From SpSt-583 sp034434015 (lineage in GTDB: Bacteria; Chloroflexota; Anaerolineae; Anaerolineales; UBA6663), in assembly GCA_034434015.1 (NCBI GenBank), contig DAOUAB010000212.1, forward strand, positions 1-64,000: a stretch of DNA of 64,000 nt, written 5' to 3'. Position 1 is the first letter of the stretch; the number at the start of each line of letters is the position of its first letter. This document shows positions 23,935 to 32,628 of this stretch, piece by piece. The notes beneath the pieces were generated by a model, which ran no database searches, had not been told where the DNA came from, and worked only from the letters and a program-made list of their open reading frames with translations. A program made the translations under genes and the position numbers.

Positions 23935-24249
23935 TTACGGTATGGGCGTCGGCTCCGGCTCGGCGCTGCCGTACCATTGCTGGCGCCACTGCTTCAACTG
24001 ATCGATCTCGGCTTGTTGTTTTTCGATAATCTGTTGGGCGGTATCCCTGATTTCAGGGCGCGTGGCCTGCTGTTGGGCGAGCCGCGCAGCCTCAATGGCC
24101 ATCTGGTGATGTCCGATCATCATATCAATAAAATGCTGGTCGAACGGTTCGGGCGCGACCTGCAACTGCTCGATGCTTGAGGCCATATCCATCATCATCT
24201 GCCCGTCCATGTCCATCATCATGTCAGGCAACATCGGCATTTGGCTCAT
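23935..24249 (-). CDS. DUF305 domain, second half of a tandem-DUF305 protein split by TAG
   Basis: The 104-residue piece begins with a Met/Asp-rich stretch (MMMDMDGQMMMDM) and a full DUF305 four-helix domain (FDQHFIDMMIGHHQMAIEAA, ... IDQLKQWRQQWYG). HFIDMMIGHH is the conserved metal-associated motif of this copper-linked family. The frame is open upstream through 14 codons to TAG 24292-24294, and the residue at the TAG lines up with a Lys of this copy. So the two DUF305 units were probably one protein. Without the upstream signal peptide, this half would stay inside if translated alone. Confidence 0.7.
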   Translation of the reverse strand: MSQMPMLPDMMMDMDGQMMMDMASSIEQLQVAPEPFDQHFIDMMIGHHQMAIEAARLAQQQATRPEIRDTAQQIIEKQQAEIDQLKQWRQQWYGSAEPEPTPIP

Positions 24250-24291
24250 GGGTGGGGTATCCCCGCTGCCGAACCATTGCCGGCGCCACGA

Positions 24292-24624
24292 CTAGAGCTG
24301 CTCCACTTCCTGCTGCTGATCTTCGATAACTTGAGAGGCCATCTCCTTAAGCTCAGAGTGCTCAGCCCGTTCTTGGGCGATCATGGCCATCTCAATCGCC
24401 GACTGGTGATGGGGCACCATCATGTCGATGAACATCTGATCAAATTCCGCCGTTACTGAGGTGGGCTGAGGTCGCGTTGTCGGCTCCGCTGCGTTCGCCT
24501 CGGTAGGCTGGGACGTCGCCGTCGACTCGGCAGGGCTGCTGCAAGCCACCAGCATCAGGCCGGTTGGGACCAGCAGAGAAAGCAGTCGGGGCATAAGAAA
24601 TCGAAGCGGCTTTGCCGATTTCAT
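24292..24624 (-). CDS. DUF305 lipoprotein, first half of a tandem-DUF305 protein
   Basis: The 110-residue piece has a lipoprotein leader (TGLMLVACSSP), a Thr/Pro-rich linker and a DUF305 domain (FDQMFIDMMVPHHQSAIEMA) that ends at TAG after EQQVEQL-like sequence. The matching place in the next copy (EIDQLKQWRQQWYG) has Lys where this one has TAG, and the frame goes on as SWRRQWFGSGDTPP into the second domain. DUF305 proteins are periplasmic copper-associated four-helix proteins. Nonsense mutation, sequence error or natural separation cannot be told apart here. Confidence 0.7.
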   Translation of the reverse strand: MKSAKPLRFLMPRLLSLLVPTGLMLVACSSPAESTATSQPTEANAAEPTTRPQPTSVTAEFDQMFIDMMVPHHQSAIEMAMIAQERAEHSELKEMASQVIEDQQQEVEQL

Positions 24625-24687
24625 TTCTGGATTCCTCTTGGGTGGTATTTATCTGGGACAGCTTTTCTGCCCGTTTTACATCTTGAC

Positions 24688-25218
24688 TTAATCGCTCGAG
24701 GAGTGGTGTTGCTGCACGCCTTCGGGCTGAGAGGCGTCCTGTTGCGGGCCATGTCCGGTGACGCCGATCAGGTGGCGATAGGCCAACTCGCCGCCATACC
24801 AGCCGGTCACCAGAAGCAACCCCACCGTCGTCCACGACAAGCCCAGCCCCCATGGCAGGACGGCGACCGTCGCGCCGCGCAGTCGGAGCACCAGACTCGT
24901 GAGGGCCAGCGCCAGTACGGCGACATTCCCGAGAAAGTGAACCCAGCCGTCAGTGTGCTCTCGCACCCGGCGAATGGTCAGGAAATCGGTCAGCCCAAAG
25001 ATGGCCGCCAACCCACCGCCGACCAGCCCACCCCCCACCAGCCAGAGCGAGGTCCGGGCCCAGAACGGCTCGCCCGTCCACCAATAAGCCAAGTCGGTCA
25101 GCAGTGCGCCCGTCAGGAAAGCAATGGGAAACGGCACCAGCATCGGGTGGATGGGGTGACCGACGATCGCGGCTTTGCTCGGCGCGCCGCGGGTGTGATC
25201 GTCCATCGAATGTTCCAT
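24688..25218 (-). CDS. DUF2231 membrane protein
   Basis: The protein has 176 residues with four helices and the DUF2231 signature GHPIHPMLVPFPIAFLTGAL (about 20-39), a His-Pro pair at the start of the first helix. LIGVTGHGPQQ near the end is also typical. The family is widespread next to copper and cytochrome genes and may bind haem or assist electron transfer; no activity is established. The C-terminal tail is His/Ser-rich. I chose the ATG at 25218 because gggag lies before it. Confidence 0.85.
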   Translation of the reverse strand: MEHSMDDHTRGAPSKAAIVGHPIHPMLVPFPIAFLTGALLTDLAYWWTGEPFWARTSLWLVGGGLVGGGLAAIFGLTDFLTIRRVREHTDGWVHFLGNVAVLALALTSLVLRLRGATVAVLPWGLGLSWTTVGLLLVTGWYGGELAYRHLIGVTGHGPQQDASQPEGVQQHHSSSD

Positions 25219-25246
25219 CGTCGACGGCTCCCTTCGGGCGGCCCAA

Positions 25247-25828
25247 CTAATGGTGAGCGCTCCGGCTCGGCTGCCCGGAGGTCTGAGCCTCTCCGGCCTC
25301 TCCTGACCCATTTCCTTCCACCAGCACCTCCAGGGCGCCGGCTTCCGCCAGCTTTTCCTGAACTTCGGGACGAGGGTCTTCGTCCACCGACGTGCGCAGC
25401 TCTTGCAGGTGCGCCGGCCGGGGCGCCTGCAGCAAATGCAACAGGGCTCCCAGTAGCCAACCCAATGTGCCCAATACCCCGGCACCGAGGCAGGCTGTGG
25501 CGACCGGCCCGGCGCTCAACGCCGGTGCGAGACCTGCGATCGTAAGGCGATTGGCATAGACGAGCGCCCCCAACAGGGCACCGATCAAGGCGCCAATCAA
25601 CAGCCCGATCCAGGCTGGCACGCCGATCTCAACCGTGGAAATCCCTTCATGGGCCTGATGAAATTCTTCGCGCACGCGCTCGGCGTCCACCGCGCTCACG
25701 TCAACGGAGGCGGCCGACGGGGCAATGCGGCGCTCGGCTTCGCGCGCCTGCGATTCGGTGGGAAAGTGGGCGACGATGTGGCGAGCCGAAGCGCCGTCGC
25801 CATGTTGGCCCTTGTGATCATGCTCCAT
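25247..25828 (-). CDS. Membrane protein with stress-protein-like N-terminus
   Basis: The 193-residue product starts with a His-rich peptide (MEHDHKGQHG), then an alpha/beta segment (ARHIVAHFPTESQAREAERR) like the ferredoxin-like domain of general-stress (YflT/DUF1269-type) proteins. Two glycine-rich membrane helices follow (WIGLLIGALIGALLGALV and a second near 115-135), and a second alpha/beta piece (LRTSVDEDPRPEVQEKLAEA). The function is unknown. The ATG follows gaggactg. It lies 3 bp after the next upstream gene's stop on the minus strand, so it is in an operon with the cell-wall-binding-like proteins. Confidence 0.65.
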   Translation of the reverse strand: MEHDHKGQHGDGASARHIVAHFPTESQAREAERRIAPSAASVDVSAVDAERVREEFHQAHEGISTVEIGVPAWIGLLIGALIGALLGALVYANRLTIAGLAPALSAGPVATACLGAGVLGTLGWLLGALLHLLQAPRPAHLQELRTSVDEDPRPEVQEKLAEAGALEVLVEGNGSGEAGEAQTSGQPSRSAHH

Positions 25829-25831
25829 GGT

Positions 25832-27064
25832 TCAGTCCTCTGCTTCGCTCGCTTGGGGCGCCAGGAGCCCATCCAGTTCGCCCTGCAGGCGCAGGCTGAT
25901 CACGTCTGATCCGCCCACGATCGAGCCATGATTAAAAAGCTGGTCGTAGGGCGCTGCCGGTCGCGGCCGAACCGTTTCGCTCAGGTAACGCCGCACCGGC
26001 TCGGGCACCGTATCTTGTTGGACGAGCAGGATGGGTCCATGCTTGCCCCGGTGCGAGAGCACGCTGGCGGCCAGCCCTTCAGCCCACGCCTCGGGATTGA
26101 CAAAGGTAAAGTTGTGGCCGGGCTCGGCGATGCCCCAGCCAAAGTCGCGCGCCTGGCGCCCCACCCAATAGCCAAAATCCTGCCCGCTGTCACGATAGCC
26201 GGCGAAGTATGCCGAAAGGGCATACGGATCAGGCGCAGCCAGACGCTGCACATGCCCGTACTGCGCCAGCTCACGCGCCACCGCCTCGGAGATCGCTGAC
26301 TCGGGCCCCATCAGGTACATGAAGGTCGGCCCAAATCGACGGCTCAGGAGCCGGCGGGTTGCCTCCGGGATGCTTTCGCGACGGACAAAGGCGAAGCCGG
26401 TGGGCATGTGGGCGACGAACGACAGGGCGGGCAGCGCGAAGTCGGGCGCGTCCAGCGAGGCCACGACTACGATGTCCGGGTGATCTGCGTGAAGCGCGGC
26501 GCGGTAGTCGTCCACGGCCTCGGCCAGGCTGGCCGGGTCGCCGGGTGTGCCCTGAATGCGGCGCACCTTGAGACCCATGGCCTCGACCTGCTGGACGACA
26601 CCGTCGGAGACCTCACCCACGACAATCACCTGCACATTGCGGTCGAAGGCGATGCCCTCCGGGTGGAACCGCCCGAGGGCGGCCCGTGTTTCGGGCGGCA
26701 GGCGATCCTGGTCAACAAACAAAATTGGAGCATCGACGGGATGGTGAATGAGCGAGACTGCGGACATCAACTGCTCTTTGCTGTCCAGCCGCGCCAGGAT
26801 GATGGCCCCAGGCTGGTTGGCATGGCTGGATGCCGGAAATGTGGTTTGGGCCAGGGTGACCGCCGTTTCATACGCGTTGCGCCCGGTATAGCGCGTGGTA
26901 AAGCCGGTGACGAGGGCGTTCTCCAGTAAAGGGGCTGGCTCGACCTGGGCCTGGGTGCTCGGCCACACCCGGCCAGCGCCGAATAGCACTGGCAGTGAAA
27001 GCAAGACCAGCGCGACGAAAACTGAGATTGAGGTAACGCCTTGTTTCGCGCTCAATTTTCTCAT
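25832..27064 (-). CDS. Exported protein with cell-wall-binding (CWB2)-like repeats
   Basis: At 410 residues it has an N-terminal anchor or signal helix (ISVFVALVLLSLPVLFGAG) and then repeating alpha/beta units. TTRYTGRNAYETAVTLAQTT opens the first, and segments such as GAIILARLDSKEQLMSAVSL, APILFVDQDRLPPETRAALG and VIVVGEVSDGVVQQVEAMGL follow the CWB2 pattern of a strand ending in acidic/polar residues, a helix, and IxxVGG-like turn. A second set of units ends near HGPILLVQQDTVPE. CWB2 proteins bind cell-wall polymers in Gram-positive bacteria; the target here is unknown. Its neighbour (27115-28956) has the same repeats fused to DUF4396. Confidence 0.7.
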   Translation of the reverse strand: MRKLSAKQGVTSISVFVALVLLSLPVLFGAGRVWPSTQAQVEPAPLLENALVTGFTTRYTGRNAYETAVTLAQTTFPASSHANQPGAIILARLDSKEQLMSAVSLIHHPVDAPILFVDQDRLPPETRAALGRFHPEGIAFDRNVQVIVVGEVSDGVVQQVEAMGLKVRRIQGTPGDPASLAEAVDDYRAALHADHPDIVVVASLDAPDFALPALSFVAHMPTGFAFVRRESIPEATRRLLSRRFGPTFMYLMGPESAISEAVARELAQYGHVQRLAAPDPYALSAYFAGYRDSGQDFGYWVGRQARDFGWGIAEPGHNFTFVNPEAWAEGLAASVLSHRGKHGPILLVQQDTVPEPVRRYLSETVRPRPAAPYDQLFNHGSIVGGSDVISLRLQGELDGLLAPQASEAED

Positions 27065-27114
27065 CAGCTCATCTCTCTAGCCCCAGACCCATTCTCGTCC
27101 GCCTTTCAAAGTCA

Positions 27115-28956
27115 CTACATCGTCCCCGGCTGTTTGCCGCGCCGCACCAGCCAAGCGTCGATGGGCAAGGCCACTAGCCAGCCCACCAAAACGGAGATGA
27201 GGGTCGTGCCCCACCACATGATCTCATCGTCTTCCGGCATGCCTTCCATCATCAATTCGGCCATCTGAATCCACCACATGAAACCCATCATGCCGATGGC
27301 CATGGCCGTCATCGACAGAAAGGCAGGCGGGAAGGCGCGCCGCACGGCCTGCCCATACGGAAGCTGATCGTGTTCCATGAACATGTGCGCGTGCATCACC
27401 AGCCAGTGGAGCGCGAGCGCGCCGAAGTAAGCGATAAAGATGCCGACCATCATCGAGTTGCCCAGCCAAAAGCCGGGCCCGCGCAAGACGAGTAGGGGGA
27501 GACCCAAGGCAGTGACGATCCAGGAAATGACCAGCATGAGCGGACCATCGAAGCCCCGGTTCATGGCGGAGGCGGCCAGCGCTGCGCCAAACCCTTCACG
27601 GTGCCACATCGTCATCTGGCCATGTTTCATCCAATGCACACGGTGGTAACTCTGGCGATAGAGCCAGACCGCCAGCGGCCCCAGCACCAGCCCGAGCAGC
27701 GTCCAGGTCGCGCGCATCACGGGGCCAATCTGCGGCAGACGGCGCAGGCTGTGCAGCAAAATCCAAAGCCCGCAGGCCAGGCCGGCAAGAATCCAGACGA
27801 TCCACAACACTTCCATGCCGGACAACCCCCCTTCTTCAAAGCGGTAGGCGCCGATCTCCTGTGAGAGATCGGCCTGGCCTTGGACACGGAGGCCGATCTG
27901 GTCCGGACCGCCCAATATCCACAGATGGTTGAACGGCCCTTCGGCAGGCGTGTTGAAGAACTCCGGCTTCATCTTCCATAGATACTGATCGGTGACCGGC
28001 GGGATGCGGTCGCGCTCCACCCACAACAGCGGACCAAACTTGCCAAAGCGGGCGAGCGCGATTCCGGCGAGCGCGATCATTGGATCGTCACGATTGGCAA
28101 GCACGAAGTTGTGAGTGGCGATGTAGTGGCTGCCGCCTGAGCCCCAACCGACGCCCGCCGCCTCATCGCGGTATTCGGCCAACGCGACTGCTGCTGCCAG
28201 GCCATTCCAGGCCACAATTCGCTGGAGGCTCCCATATTGGCTCAGGTCCTCTGGTTCGGGCACTGGCCCCACCAGATAGATATGGGCTTGCCCACCGCGC
28301 CGTTCCAGGGCCTGGCGAGTCGCCGCCGGCAGCGGGTCGCCGCCGAAGAGGATCACGTCACCGGACTGGGCGGCCCAGTAAGCGGCCGGGATGGCGTAAA
28401 GCGGATCCTCGGGCACGAGCAGGATATTCGCCTGGGGGCCGCCTGCCAGGCGCTCCACGAGCAGGTCCACACCAAGGGCCACGTCCGCCGCATCTCCGGC
28501 TGGCACTTGTACGCCGAGAGTTTGATCCGGTGGGTTGTGCCCGACCCAAACCACGCTGCCGCCCTCCAGAGTCTGGACTCCAGCAGGTTCTAACCGTGGA
28601 ATCTCTATTTCCACCCCGGCACCTTCTTCCACCAGCACCAGTGGGCCGTCGAGCCAACGCACAAGCGGAGCGGCGGCTACCCCCGCCTGCCACCCGTCGG
28701 CGGGTGCGACGATCACAGCCCGGGGCCTCTTCTCGCTGCCCTCTGGAAACAGCGCCTCCGAAACGGCCCGGCTCAGCGCAGTCGGGTTGCTCTCAGCCAG
28801 CCGGGTGCTGTCCTTTGTGTTTAGGGTAAGGAGGCCCTCAGGGGGTGAAGCATCTGCCCCACTCCACGTCAACCACAAAATGTAGATGGGCACGAGCAGA
28901 ACAGCCGACCCGAGCAGTCCGGCGATGATCAGGACGACCTTACGCATGAAACTCAT
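27115..28956 (-). CDS. CWB2-like repeats fused to DUF4396 membrane domain
   Basis: The 613-residue protein starts with a signal/anchor helix, continues with CWB2-like units (about 75-370: PLVRWLDGPLVLVEEGAGVE, VVWVGHNPPD, HLWILGGPDQIG), then a membrane region of about seven helices from residue 385. The later part has HWMKHGQMTMWHREGFGAA and HWLVMHAHMFMEHDQLPYG, typical of DUF4396, with many His and Met that could bind copper. The fusion ties an extracytoplasmic adhesion-like module to a putative metal membrane protein. The start could also be the ATG at 28947. It follows the copper-storage-like gene by about 50 bp. Confidence 0.75.
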   Translation of the reverse strand: MSFMRKVVLIIAGLLGSAVLLVPIYILWLTWSGADASPPEGLLTLNTKDSTRLAESNPTALSRAVSEALFPEGSEKRPRAVIVAPADGWQAGVAAAPLVRWLDGPLVLVEEGAGVEIEIPRLEPAGVQTLEGGSVVWVGHNPPDQTLGVQVPAGDAADVALGVDLLVERLAGGPQANILLVPEDPLYAIPAAYWAAQSGDVILFGGDPLPAATRQALERRGGQAHIYLVGPVPEPEDLSQYGSLQRIVAWNGLAAAVALAEYRDEAAGVGWGSGGSHYIATHNFVLANRDDPMIALAGIALARFGKFGPLLWVERDRIPPVTDQYLWKMKPEFFNTPAEGPFNHLWILGGPDQIGLRVQGQADLSQEIGAYRFEEGGLSGMEVLWIVWILAGLACGLWILLHSLRRLPQIGPVMRATWTLLGLVLGPLAVWLYRQSYHRVHWMKHGQMTMWHREGFGAALAASAMNRGFDGPLMLVISWIVTALGLPLLVLRGPGFWLGNSMMVGIFIAYFGALALHWLVMHAHMFMEHDQLPYGQAVRRAFPPAFLSMTAMAIGMMGFMWWIQMAELMMEGMPEDDEIMWWGTTLISVLVGWLVALPIDAWLVRRGKQPGTM

Positions 28957-29008
28957 TTCTTGGACGAACTACATCAGGTTCTTCGACGCGAGAACGGAGG
29001 TATCCGAC

Positions 29009-29371
29009 TTACGTCAACATCGCGGCCATCTGCCGGCAAGATTGAGCGCAGCGGCGGCAGGCCTCCGCACAGTTCTGCATCACCCTGTCGTCGGTGAAGC
29101 GCTCACAGTCTCTTGCACAGTGCTCGCACACATCGGCGCAGACGGCGCAGAGGCGAGGATGAAGGTCAGAACCGCGCAGCATGAAGTTTGCGCTGGTCTG
29201 ACAAACCTCGGCACAGTCAAGCAATAACCGAATGTGCATGGCTTCTGCATGGCTGCCGCCCATGTCCAGACAGTGTGTGACGGTTTCAAGACAGATGCCG
29301 TGGCAGGTCAGGCACTCCTGAATGCATTTTTTCATCTCCGGACTCATCGCGTGACTCGGGGTGTGGGGCAT
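29009..29371 (-). CDS. Cys-rich four-helix copper-binding protein (Csp/DUF326-like)
   Basis: The 120-residue product is packed with Cys in helical spacing: CIQECLTCHGICLETVTHC, CAEVCQTS, CAVCADVCEHCARDC and CAEACRRCAQSC. This is the pattern of cytosolic Csp3-type copper storage proteins, which hold Cu(I) in the core of a four-helix bundle. No signal peptide is seen, so a cytoplasmic store is likely. The ATG follows ggag. A CTTAC-type dyad (29461-29475) lies 90 bp upstream. Confidence 0.85.
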   Translation of the reverse strand: MPHTPSHAMSPEMKKCIQECLTCHGICLETVTHCLDMGGSHAEAMHIRLLLDCAEVCQTSANFMLRGSDLHPRLCAVCADVCEHCARDCERFTDDRVMQNCAEACRRCAQSCRQMAAMLT

Positions 29372-29460
29372 CGGAGGTCTCCGTGTGGCCGATGGTCAGT
29401 CGCTTGAACGAGGTGGTAAGTCTCCAAAGCGAATACGATGCTCAGAAAAGCAGCACAAAT

Positions 29461-29475
29461 CTTACATAGGATAAG
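29461..29475. promoter_or_regulatory. CTTAC-type dyad upstream of the copper-storage gene
   Basis: CTTACATAGGATAAG, another member of the CTTACA-N3-TGTAAG family, with its left half identical to the site at 18821. It lies upstream of the minus-strand Csp-like gene. Confidence 0.5.
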
Positions 29476-29684
29476 TTTTCTGAGGAGGCTATCGCTGTCG
29501 GTCCAGCGCCGATTTTGGTGTCGGATTTGGGTTGGTGGGTGTGTCGGCTTTGATCGGATCAAGCCAGACGTCGAGGCCAGCCAGGTTCGAGGAATTTAGT
29601 TATGGCGACCTCAGTTTGGGCGATCCAAAGGCACGCTGGGTGGTGGATAAGCCCCAGAACCTGTTCACACGCTCTTGGCGCCAT

Positions 29685-29751
29685 AGGCTATTTGGCGCGC
29701 GGTCACACCCGCCACATAGCGCTGGTTCGCCATCGAGCTTTTCTATAGACT
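29685..29751 (+). promoter_or_regulatory. Tandem 7-2-7 dyad promoter D (copA)
   Basis: Dyads GCTATTTGGC (29687-29696) and GCCACATAGC (29711-29720) start 24 bp apart. The TAGACT -10 box (29746-29751) begins 35 bp after the second dyad starts. An additional GCCATAGGCT overlaps at 29680. Confidence 0.6.
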
Positions 29752-29787
29752 GCATCACAGGAAAGGACATTCGGAAGGTTGCGTGAA

Positions 29788-29808
29788 CCGAGGGGCATGT
29801 CCCCTCGG
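29788..29808 (+). promoter_or_regulatory. Hairpin in the copA leader
   Basis: CCGAGGGG (29788-29795) pairs perfectly with CCCCTCGG (29801-29808) around a 5-nt loop, about 140 nt before the copA start. There is no T-run; a mRNA-level control element is possible. Confidence 0.4.
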
Positions 29809-29948
29809 AATCCCTGTTTCAGCTTGCGCCTACTCGCCGGCTGCTTGGCTCGGGTCGATTCGCAAGCTCAGGAGTGGCGCTTGTCATTCAATGCCCCACG
29901 GCAAGTTCAACGTGTGGGGTTGTTCACAGGCCCCGGCAAAGGAATTCC

Positions 29949-32591
29949 ATGGCTGCACAAATCAAATCTCTCAGCCTGCCTGTTCAGGGCATGTCATGCG
30001 CTTCGTGCGTTTCACATGTGGAGGGCGCGCTCAAGGAACTGCCCGGCGTTGAAAGCGTGGTCGTCAACCTGGGCACCAACAAGGCTGCGCTCAATTTTGA
30101 TCCGACCCGGGTCACCCTGACCGACCTGGCCCGCGCGGTCGACGAGGTGGGATATCGGGTGCCGACCTCTGAACTGGCGCTAGACGTGCGCGGCATGACC
30201 TGCGCCTCGTGCGTGGCCCATGTCGAAGGGGCGCTGAAGGGGGTCGAAGGGGTCACCGGGGCAGTCGTGAACCTGGGTCTGGGCACGGCCCGCGTCACCT
30301 ACATCCCCGGCCTGGTCTCGATCAACGCCATGAAGCGGGCCGTGCGCGAGGTCGGCTACGAAGCCCAGGAGCGAAGCGAAGGCGTCGACGCGCTCGACCG
30401 CGAGCGGCAGGCGCGCGAGGCCGAGATCCGGCGCCAGGGCCGCAACCTGCTCATCGCCGGGCTGGTTGGCCTGGTCGTCATGATCGGCACTTTCTACGAC
30501 ATGCTTGGCCCCCTTAAGGTGTTGGTGCCGGCGTGGCTGGCCCAGAAGTGGGTCATCGGCCTGCTGACCACGCCCATCGTCTTCGGCCCCGGTCTGCAGT
30601 TCTTCGTCAACTCTTGGCGAGGGCTTAGGCACGGCGTGACCGACATGAACCTGCTGTACGCCACCGGCATTGGCGCCGCCTACGGCATCGCCGTCATCAA
30701 CACCCTCTTCCCGGAGGCCGGCTTCGGGGGTGAGGGGGCCACCTTCTTCGAGAGCGCCGCCCTGCTGACGGCCTTCATCATCCTCGGCCGCTGGCTGGAG
30801 GCCCTCACCCGCGGGCGCACGTCCGAGGCCATCCGCAAGCTCATGAAGCTTCAGCCCAAGATCGCGCGCGTCGTCCGGGATGGAAAAGAACTGGAGATCC
30901 CGGCGGAGGAGGTCGAGATCCACGACTTGATCCTGGTCCGCCCGGGCGAAGGCATCCCCGTGGACGGCCAGGTCGTCGACGGCTATTCCGCCGTCGATGA
31001 GTCGATGCTGACCGGCGAGAGCCTGCCGGTGGAGAAGAAGGCCGGCGACCTCGTCATCGGCGGGACGCTCAATAAGACCGGCGCATTCCGCTTCTCGGCG
31101 ACCCGCGTGGGCAAAGAGACGGCCCTGGCCCAGATCATCAAGCTGGTGGAGGACGCCCAGGCCAGCAAGGCGCCGATCCAGAAGCTGGCGGACTGGGTGG
31201 CCGGGCACTTCATCCTGGGCGTTCACGTGCTGGCGGTGCTGGTCTTCGTCTTCTGGTTCTTCTACGGCTTTGGGCGCTTCTTCGACCCGAATTCCAGCTT
31301 CATCCTCTCACCCTACAAGCTGGGCGAGATCGGCGTGTTCGGGTTCTCGCTCCTGCTGTCGGTGACGGTGCTGGTGATCTCCTGCCCGTGCGCCGTCGGC
31401 CTGGCCACCCCGAGCGCGATCATGGCTGGCGCCGGCAAGGCCGCCGAGCACGGCGTGCTCTTCAAGGGCGCCGAGGCCATCGAGAACGCCAGCAAGCTGC
31501 AGGTGATCGTCTTTGACAAGACCGGGACCCTCACCCAGGGCCAGCCGAGCGTGACGGATGTCGTGGTCAGTGATCAGTGGGCAGGGGTCAGTAACTCTGA
31601 TCACTCTCCACTACCCACTGACCACCTGCTCCGCTACGCGGCCAGCGCCGAGAAGCACAGCGAGCATCCGCTGGGCGAGGCCATCCTCAAAGGAGCGGAG
31701 GCACGCGGCCTGACGCTGCCCACGCCCGAACAGTTCATTTCGATCCCCGGGCATGGCGTCGAGGCCCGAATTGAAGGCCGCGCCGTTCTGCTGGGCAACC
31801 GCAAGCTGATGCGCGAGCGCGGCGTGGACTTCGGCGCGTTGCTGACGAGGGCGGAGGCACTGGAGGCCGATGGCAAGACGGCCATGTTCCTGGCCGTGGA
31901 CGGCGCGCCGGCCGGCCTGATCGCCGTGGCCGACACGCTCAAGGAGTACTCGGCCGAGGCGGTTGCGCACCTGCACCGGCTGGGCATCCAGGTGGCCATG
32001 ATCACGGGTGACAACGCCCGCACCGCGCAGGCGATCGCCCGGCAGGTGGGCATCGACCGGGTGCTGGCGGAAGTCCTGCCCCAGGACAAGGCCGAAGAAG
32101 TCAAGAAGCTCCAAGCCGCCCCCGCTGGAAAGCGCGGGGCAGGCGGCCACAAGGTGGCCATGGTCGGGGATGGCGTCAACGATGCGCCGGCCCTGGCCCA
32201 GGCCGATGTCGGCCTGGCCATCGGCTCCGGGACCGACGTGGCCAAGGAAACCGGCGACGTCATCCTGATCAAGGACGACATCCGCGACGTGGTCGTGGCC
32301 CTGGAAGTGGCCCAGGCCACCATGCGCAAGGTCAAGCAGAACCTGTTCTGGGCCTTCGTCTACAACCTGCTGGGCATCCCGCTGGGGGCCGGGCTGTTCT
32401 ACCCCTTCGTGTCGCTGATCATCAGCCCGGAGCTGGCCGGCCTGATGATGGCCGTCAGCTCGGTCTCGGTCACCCTGAACACGTTACTCCTCAAGCGCTT
32501 CCGGCCATCCATCCGCCGCGACGATGCGCCCTGGCCAGGCCCCCGCCAGGCACACCCAGGCCTGGCGCCGGCGCCAGCCAGCGGCGACTGA
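29949..32591 (+). CDS. copA: Cu(I)-exporting P1B-type ATPase CopA with two HMA domains
   Basis: The 880-residue pump has two N-terminal HMA domains with CASC copper sites (Cys 17/20 and 85/88), eight membrane helices, the CPC motif in SCPCAVGLATP (Cys about 479), phosphorylation site DKTGTLT (Asp about 523), SEHPL in the nucleotide domain, and GDGVNDAPALAQADVGLAIG. It pumps Cu(I) out of the cytoplasm. The ATG at 29949 follows aaagga. The nucleotide-binding domain contains a 63-bp in-frame palindromic repeat (31563-31625) encoding VVSDQWAGVSNSDHSPLPTD-like residues, absent from the third ATPase here. A multicopper oxidase follows 38 bp downstream. Confidence 0.95.
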   Translation: MAAQIKSLSLPVQGMSCASCVSHVEGALKELPGVESVVVNLGTNKAALNFDPTRVTLTDLARAVDEVGYRVPTSELALDVRGMTCASCVAHVEGALKGVEGVTGAVVNLGLGTARVTYIPGLVSINAMKRAVREVGYEAQERSEGVDALDRERQAREAEIRRQGRNLLIAGLVGLVVMIGTFYDMLGPLKVLVPAWLAQKWVIGLLTTPIVFGPGLQFFVNSWRGLRHGVTDMNLLYATGIGAAYGIAVINTLFPEAGFGGEGATFFESAALLTAFIILGRWLEALTRGRTSEAIRKLMKLQPKIARVVRDGKELEIPAEEVEIHDLILVRPGEGIPVDGQVVDGYSAVDESMLTGESLPVEKKAGDLVIGGTLNKTGAFRFSATRVGKETALAQIIKLVEDAQASKAPIQKLADWVAGHFILGVHVLAVLVFVFWFFYGFGRFFDPNSSFILSPYKLGEIGVFGFSLLLSVTVLVISCPCAVGLATPSAIMAGAGKAAEHGVLFKGAEAIENASKLQVIVFDKTGTLTQGQPSVTDVVVSDQWAGVSNSDHSPLPTDHLLRYAASAEKHSEHPLGEAILKGAEARGLTLPTPEQFISIPGHGVEARIEGRAVLLGNRKLMRERGVDFGALLTRAEALEADGKTAMFLAVDGAPAGLIAVADTLKEYSAEAVAHLHRLGIQVAMITGDNARTAQAIARQVGIDRVLAEVLPQDKAEEVKKLQAAPAGKRGAGGHKVAMVGDGVNDAPALAQADVGLAIGSGTDVAKETGDVILIKDDIRDVVVALEVAQATMRKVKQNLFWAFVYNLLGIPLGAGLFYPFVSLIISPELAGLMMAVSSVSVTLNTLLLKRFRPSIRRDDAPWPGPRQAHPGLAPAPASGD
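31563..31625 (+). repeat. In-frame palindromic repeat inside copA
   Basis: GTGGTCAGTG (31563-31572) is the perfect inverse of CACTGACCAC (31616-31625), with further pairing between (AGTGGG/CCCACT). The 63 bp are a multiple of three and consist of CAGT/ATCA-type short words, unlike the surrounding GC-rich DNA. A similar block lies at the same place in the second copper ATPase gene. Confidence 0.65.
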
Positions 32592-32628
32592 CGCCGGACT
32601 CACCCATGTACAAGGAGCTAGGCTCCCG

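Larger units (their letters stand above)
29476..29948. other. Long intergenic/leader region before copA
   Basis: These 473 bp hold no convincing gene. They contain tandem dyad promoter D (29687-29751), a leader of about 200 nt between its -10 box and the copA start, and a perfect hairpin CCGAGGGG / CCCCTCGG at 29788-29808. Short open frames in the leader lack good ribosome sites. The left part (29500-29670) shows nothing recognisable. Confidence 0.5.
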
